A program made the translations under genes and the position numbers. A stretch of DNA of 34,821 nt from JAATFY01 sp049276515. GTDB taxonomy: Bacteria; Pseudomonadota; Alphaproteobacteria; UBA9219. The DNA lies in contig JBASWO010000087.1 in NCBI GenBank assembly GCA_049276515.1, positions 1-34,821 of the forward strand, in the 5' to 3' direction. This document shows positions 31,972 through 34,821 of this stretch, piece after piece (the stretch's first letter is position 1; the number at the start of each line of letters is the position of its first letter). A model generated the notes under the pieces. The model searched no databases. It saw nothing but the letters and a program-made list of their open reading frames with translations, and had not been told where the DNA came from.

Positions 31972-32925
31972 TTAGGGTACCGCTAAAGGGTAGTGACGCG
32001 GTCCAATGCTTCTATGTGCTATTTCGGGTAATTGCTTTTGGCGTTTCAGCAAGGCTTTCGCTAACTCTGCGCAATAAACATCAATATTGACGTTGGCTTG
32101 TTCTGGTGAAAAACCATCTCTTTCCATGATTGCAATGACATCGTTTTGCGCACGCTGCACTGTGCTAATAATCAAATGCTCAGGTTGGTCAGCTATTATT
32201 TCTGCCATCTGATCAAAAGCCTGCCGATCAAATATTTTATCGCCCTGCATATAGCGTACATGATCGCACGATATAGCCTCTTTCCAAAAATCAAGGGCAC
32301 CACCAGGTACGCACTCGAAGTAATCATCTTTCTTAAAGGGAGCTTCTTGATAAGGCGGGCGATCATCAATGCATGTGTTGCCAGAAAAATCGATGAAATA
32401 AATACCGTTGGCTTCTTTCATAAAGCAAATATTGACTGAATTGATGTCAGGGGTATTTGAGCACCAAAAAAGCGCGGCTAGTGAGGCGCTAAAACTTTGT
32501 TTAAATTGCGAAAGAAATGTTTCGGCTCTACGCCATCCCATTGGGTTGTTTTCGCTGTAGGCATCAAAATCTTGAGCATCAGCAGAGCCTTTTAATGAGG
32601 CTGCTTGAATGAAGCATCTTTGACGGGAAGGATCAGGATCTTTCTCTGCATTGATGAATTGAATTGCAGCAAATGGCAAACCAAGTTGAATGCCAAGATC
32701 AGAGCCAACTTTCTCATTTATTGCATCACTTACTGTAAGAAAACTTTTTCTGAAAAAATCAAATTTACTTCCGTCTGCTTGAGAGAGTGTGCATGGGTCA
32801 TCATAGTTTGGGGAAAAAGTAATTGTTTCGCCCGGCCCAGCCTCCAGAATAGTTTTTTGTGACCATTCAAGGCCAAGGCCCCAGATATTTGATGGGATTT
32901 TGTTGAGCGAAATATTTTGTTGCAT
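31972..32925 (-). CDS. unknown protein, 317 aa, weak kinase-like features
   Basis: Not firmly recognised. No signal peptide. The segment SNTPDINSVNICFMKEANGIYFIDFSG (about 154-180) is loosely like the catalytic and metal-binding loops (N...IDF) of HipA-like or aminoglycoside-type kinases, and an earlier part (GSDLGIQLGLPFAAIQF) resembles a lobe of that fold. The C-terminal part is helical (EQANVNIDVYCAELAKALLKRQ). No Gly-rich ATP loop is obvious, so the kinase idea is tentative. Same strand as the 213-aa gene 75 bp upstream. Confidence 0.6.
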   Translation of the reverse strand: MQQNISLNKIPSNIWGLGLEWSQKTILEAGPGETITFSPNYDDPCTLSQADGSKFDFFRKSFLTVSDAINEKVGSDLGIQLGLPFAAIQFINAEKDPDPSRQRCFIQAASLKGSADAQDFDAYSENNPMGWRRAETFLSQFKQSFSASLAALFWCSNTPDINSVNICFMKEANGIYFIDFSGNTCIDDRPPYQEAPFKKDDYFECVPGGALDFWKEAISCDHVRYMQGDKIFDRQAFDQMAEIIADQPEHLIISTVQRAQNDVIAIMERDGFSPEQANVNIDVYCAELAKALLKRQKQLPEIAHRSIGPRHYPLAVP

Positions 32926-33000
32926 GTTTTTTAAATATTAAAATTAATCAATGATCTTTCAGCCTTTCAAATGATAGGCATTCCCTAAATCGGTTGCTCC

Positions 33001-33642
33001 TTACCCATTCGCTGGTGACAGTACTCTATTTGCACCATAAACAAAATCGGCCATATCTTTTATGGACGGCACCACACCATGCCCCAAGGCTTCAATGAGC
33101 GCGCGCTCACGGCCCACAACAGCTGTTGTTTCTTCCGGCCTAAGTGGTGTTTTTAGCAAGGCTGGATTATTTTCAACAGCATGCGTCATTTCTGGTCTAC
33201 CGGGGAATGTTTCACGCCCACTAAATAAATCGACCAATGTTGCAGGAACACCTCTGCTTTTAACGACCGTTTTTATCTCCGCTTCGCTGGCAGTATGAGG
33301 GACTGTTAACACCATAGCACTCGGACCAAAAAACAGCATAGCGGGAGGGTTTTTGCAGATACGCATGGCTAGGGCGCGCGCTACGCGATCAATTTCATCA
33401 TGCTTTTCTTTTGGAGATGAAAAGACACTCCAATGCGTGCCCCCCCACTCTAAAATATTGATGTGAAAACCTTCTTTATTGTCTGCTGGAAAAACATGCT
33501 GCTCAACAGCACTCATGAGCACCAAGTTACCTGGCCGCTGAATCACCGACGGATAGTGATTTAATCCTTCATGTTGTGCCGCAAATTCAAGCCATTGATT
33601 GACACTGAGTGGTTTAAAGCTACTTTCAAAAATATGCGACAT
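33001..33642 (-). CDS. unknown protein, 213 aa
   Basis: Not recognised. Soluble, no signal peptide. INILEWGGTHWSVFSSPKEKHDEI (about 61-84) has a Trp-Gly-Gly-Thr-His-Trp pattern seen around the catalytic His of Ulp1/C48-type ubiquitin-like peptidases, and a following Asp. A matching Gln-x-Cys site was not found: its only cysteine (RICKNPP) is in a different setting. The C-terminal half is helical (TTAVVGRERALIEALGHG). It is possibly the first gene of a pair with the 317-aa gene. Confidence 0.6.
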   Translation of the reverse strand: MSHIFESSFKPLSVNQWLEFAAQHEGLNHYPSVIQRPGNLVLMSAVEQHVFPADNKEGFHINILEWGGTHWSVFSSPKEKHDEIDRVARALAMRICKNPPAMLFFGPSAMVLTVPHTASEAEIKTVVKSRGVPATLVDLFSGRETFPGRPEMTHAVENNPALLKTPLRPEETTAVVGRERALIEALGHGVVPSIKDMADFVYGANRVLSPANG

Positions 33643-33766
33643 TCTGTTTTACCTAATATGTGATTTTCAAATATGCAGCGATCTTATTGCATTTTCATGC
33701 AACTAATCAGGCCAAAAAATCTCTCATTTTTAGATAGTTATGTGATTAATGCAGCTTACAAATACA

Positions 33767-34189
33767 TTAGCTGCGTTTTTTGCGGGCCTGGCAGGCTTGG
33801 CACTTACAGCCAACTGGTTTCAAATACATTTTGAAATAATCGGGACCATAATTGTAGCTGATTTCTTCACCTTGCTGAATATTGCGGATGGCACGAATGA
33901 GAACCTTACGTTTGCGGGGCATAACATCAGGTTCTGCATTGGGTTTGCAAGCATGATTGATATAGCGTGCGATATTCTTACGAACTGAGCCATCTATGGT
34001 CCAGCGATCATTGAGCTCGAATAAATACTTATTCACAACCGCATCATCTTCTTTTTTGCTGCAATCGAGGAGGGGGCCTACATAGCCAATGATAGGAGTG
34101 CCCTTCTTAATGGGCTTGGTTGCAAAAAGCCCTAAGCCAGTGCGTGAACGGCCGATGCGATAGGCTTTATTAAGAGATGTGGTGGGCAT
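33767..34189 (-). CDS. SET-domain protein (predicted protein lysine methyltransferase), 140 aa
   Basis: Small stand-alone SET fold: the N-terminal signature SRTGLGLFATKPIKKGTPII (15-34), then YINHACKPNAEP (76-87; usual N-H-S/A-C-x-P-N SAM-binding region), GEEISYNYG (107-115; catalytic Tyr) and a C-terminal post-SET-like cysteine set CKCQAC (128-133), followed by basic RKKRS. Such proteins transfer methyl groups to lysines in histones or other proteins. No secretion signal visible. Bacterial SET proteins are best known from host-associated bacteria, but also occur in free-living ones. Complete and probably active. Confidence 0.9.
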   Translation of the reverse strand: MPTTSLNKAYRIGRSRTGLGLFATKPIKKGTPIIGYVGPLLDCSKKEDDAVVNKYLFELNDRWTIDGSVRKNIARYINHACKPNAEPDVMPRKRKVLIRAIRNIQQGEEISYNYGPDYFKMYLKPVGCKCQACQARKKRS

Positions 34190-34363
34190 GTATATGCAGT
34201 CTGCTTTTGCTAAGTGCTGGATGAATAATATGGCTCTCTACCTACAGAGATGCTGGTAATGATTCAAGCATACAAAATACTTGCGCACATAAATTTTACA
34301 TCAGGACAAAGATATCTTATGGTCTTGAGAGGATCTGTTTTAAATAACCTTACGGAGCTGCCC

Positions 34364-34821
34364 GTGATTGCAATTATTCGATTTGTTGCCTTTGTTCTTA
34401 TGCTGACAATAGCTTTTGTTGCGTCACCTTCTTTTGCAGCACCCAGCTCTTATGCCAATGCCAGTTTGCCTGGCATGGATTTCAGTAACCAAAATCTTGC
34501 TGGTGCTAATTTTTCTAATGCCACGTTGACCGGCTCCAATTTTGCCGGCTCCAATTTAACCGGCGCCATATTTAGTAATGCCGATCTTAAAGGTGTAAGT
34601 TTTAAAGGTGCGACGCTCATTGATGCGCGCCTTACCAATGCTTCTTTAGATGGTGCCGATTTAACCAATGCTAATTTGACAAATGCGGACCTCACCAATG
34701 CCAACGCACCTGGTGCAGCTTTAGGGGGCGCTGTATTCACAGGCGCCAAATTGACAAATAGCGGTATTAATCCAGCGCCGGCCGCGGCTTCGCCTATCCT
34801 AACCCCACCCTCTCAAACAGT
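34364..34821 (+). CDS. exported pentapeptide-repeat protein (3' end outside window)
   Basis: Start taken as GTG 34364 with GGAG 7 nt upstream, giving a signal peptide IAIIRFVAFVLMLTIAFVA then SPSFA; an in-frame ATG at 34319 is possible. From codon ~30 the sequence follows the A(N/D)LxN five-residue pattern (ANFSN, SNLTG, ADLKG, ADLTN, ANLTN, ADLTN), at least 15 turns, forming a right-handed beta helix. The last visible part is Pro/Ala-rich. The frame is open to the window end. Function unknown; exported versions are probably structural or surface proteins. Confidence 0.85.
   Translation, partial: MIAIIRFVAFVLMLTIAFVASPSFAAPSSYANASLPGMDFSNQNLAGANFSNATLTGSNFAGSNLTGAIFSNADLKGVSFKGATLIDARLTNASLDGADLTNANLTNADLTNANAPGAALGGAVFTGAKLTNSGINPAPAAASPILTPPSQT

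Noticed and set aside
31964..31979. Perfect 16-bp palindrome TACCCTAATTAGGGTA at the end of the 317-aa gene
   Set aside because: There is no loop and no T-run, so it is a weak terminator candidate. It overlaps a stop codon, and nothing supports a specific role.

Overview
The window looks like a bacterial chromosome segment, probably from an alphaproteobacterium. That placement is an inference from protein style: a VbhA/VbhT-type Fic pair, a MobA/MobL relaxase, an integrase with a typical alphaproteobacterial N-terminus, and a cydAB operon under FNR-type sites. Base composition is moderately AT-rich throughout. Genes are tightly packed and many neighbours overlap by ATGA, TGATG or TAATG.

Region 1 (1-13920) is an integrated mobile element. 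A perfect 42-bp direct repeat holding the 3' end of a tRNA (T-arm, acceptor strand and encoded CCA) lies at 1-42 and again at 13879-13920. The intact tRNA gene should sit just upstream of base 1. Reading leftward on the minus strand, the element carries a translationally coupled mobilization/integration cassette (MobA/MobL relaxase, HTH protein, tyrosine integrase), a Fic toxin with its VbhA-like antitoxin, and a large exported protein of unknown function. On the plus strand is a 1266-residue DEAH helicase with four tandem ~84-residue repeats. Convergent to it is a four-gene, tightly overlapping minus-strand operon of unrecognised proteins, two of which share a domain. The helicase and this four-gene operon are the best candidates for an undescribed system. 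A 540-bp non-coding stretch between the relaxase and the helicase contains stacked stem-loops.

Region 2 (14153-19563) is host-like: trehalose synthesis (otsB and a membrane-anchored otsA with an N-terminal sensor-like part), an NhaD-type Na+/H+ antiporter and a TauE/SafE-family permease.

Region 3 (19544-26555, minus strand) is a long coupled operon: Zn alcohol dehydrogenase, small membrane protein, methyltransferase, two tiny membrane proteins, NAD(P)HX dehydratase-type kinase, beta-CASP metallo-hydrolase, an archaeal-type AMP phosphorylase interrupted by one in-frame TGA, and a short PRPP synthetase. It diverges from a Crp/Fnr regulator (26723-27487).

Region 4 (27475-31919) holds a host-attachment-family protein and, divergently, an operon of a small exported protein, a K+ channel-like protein, CydP-like, CydA, CydB and CydX. 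Regions 3 and 4 each have a perfect TTGAC-N4-ATCAA box placed exactly as in class II FNR promoters, and the regulator has the E-x-x-S-R recognition motif, so the block looks like a self-contained low-oxygen regulon.

Region 5 (31972-34821) holds two unrecognised proteins, a small SET-domain protein (eukaryotic-like lysine methyltransferase fold) and the start of an exported pentapeptide-repeat protein that runs off the window.
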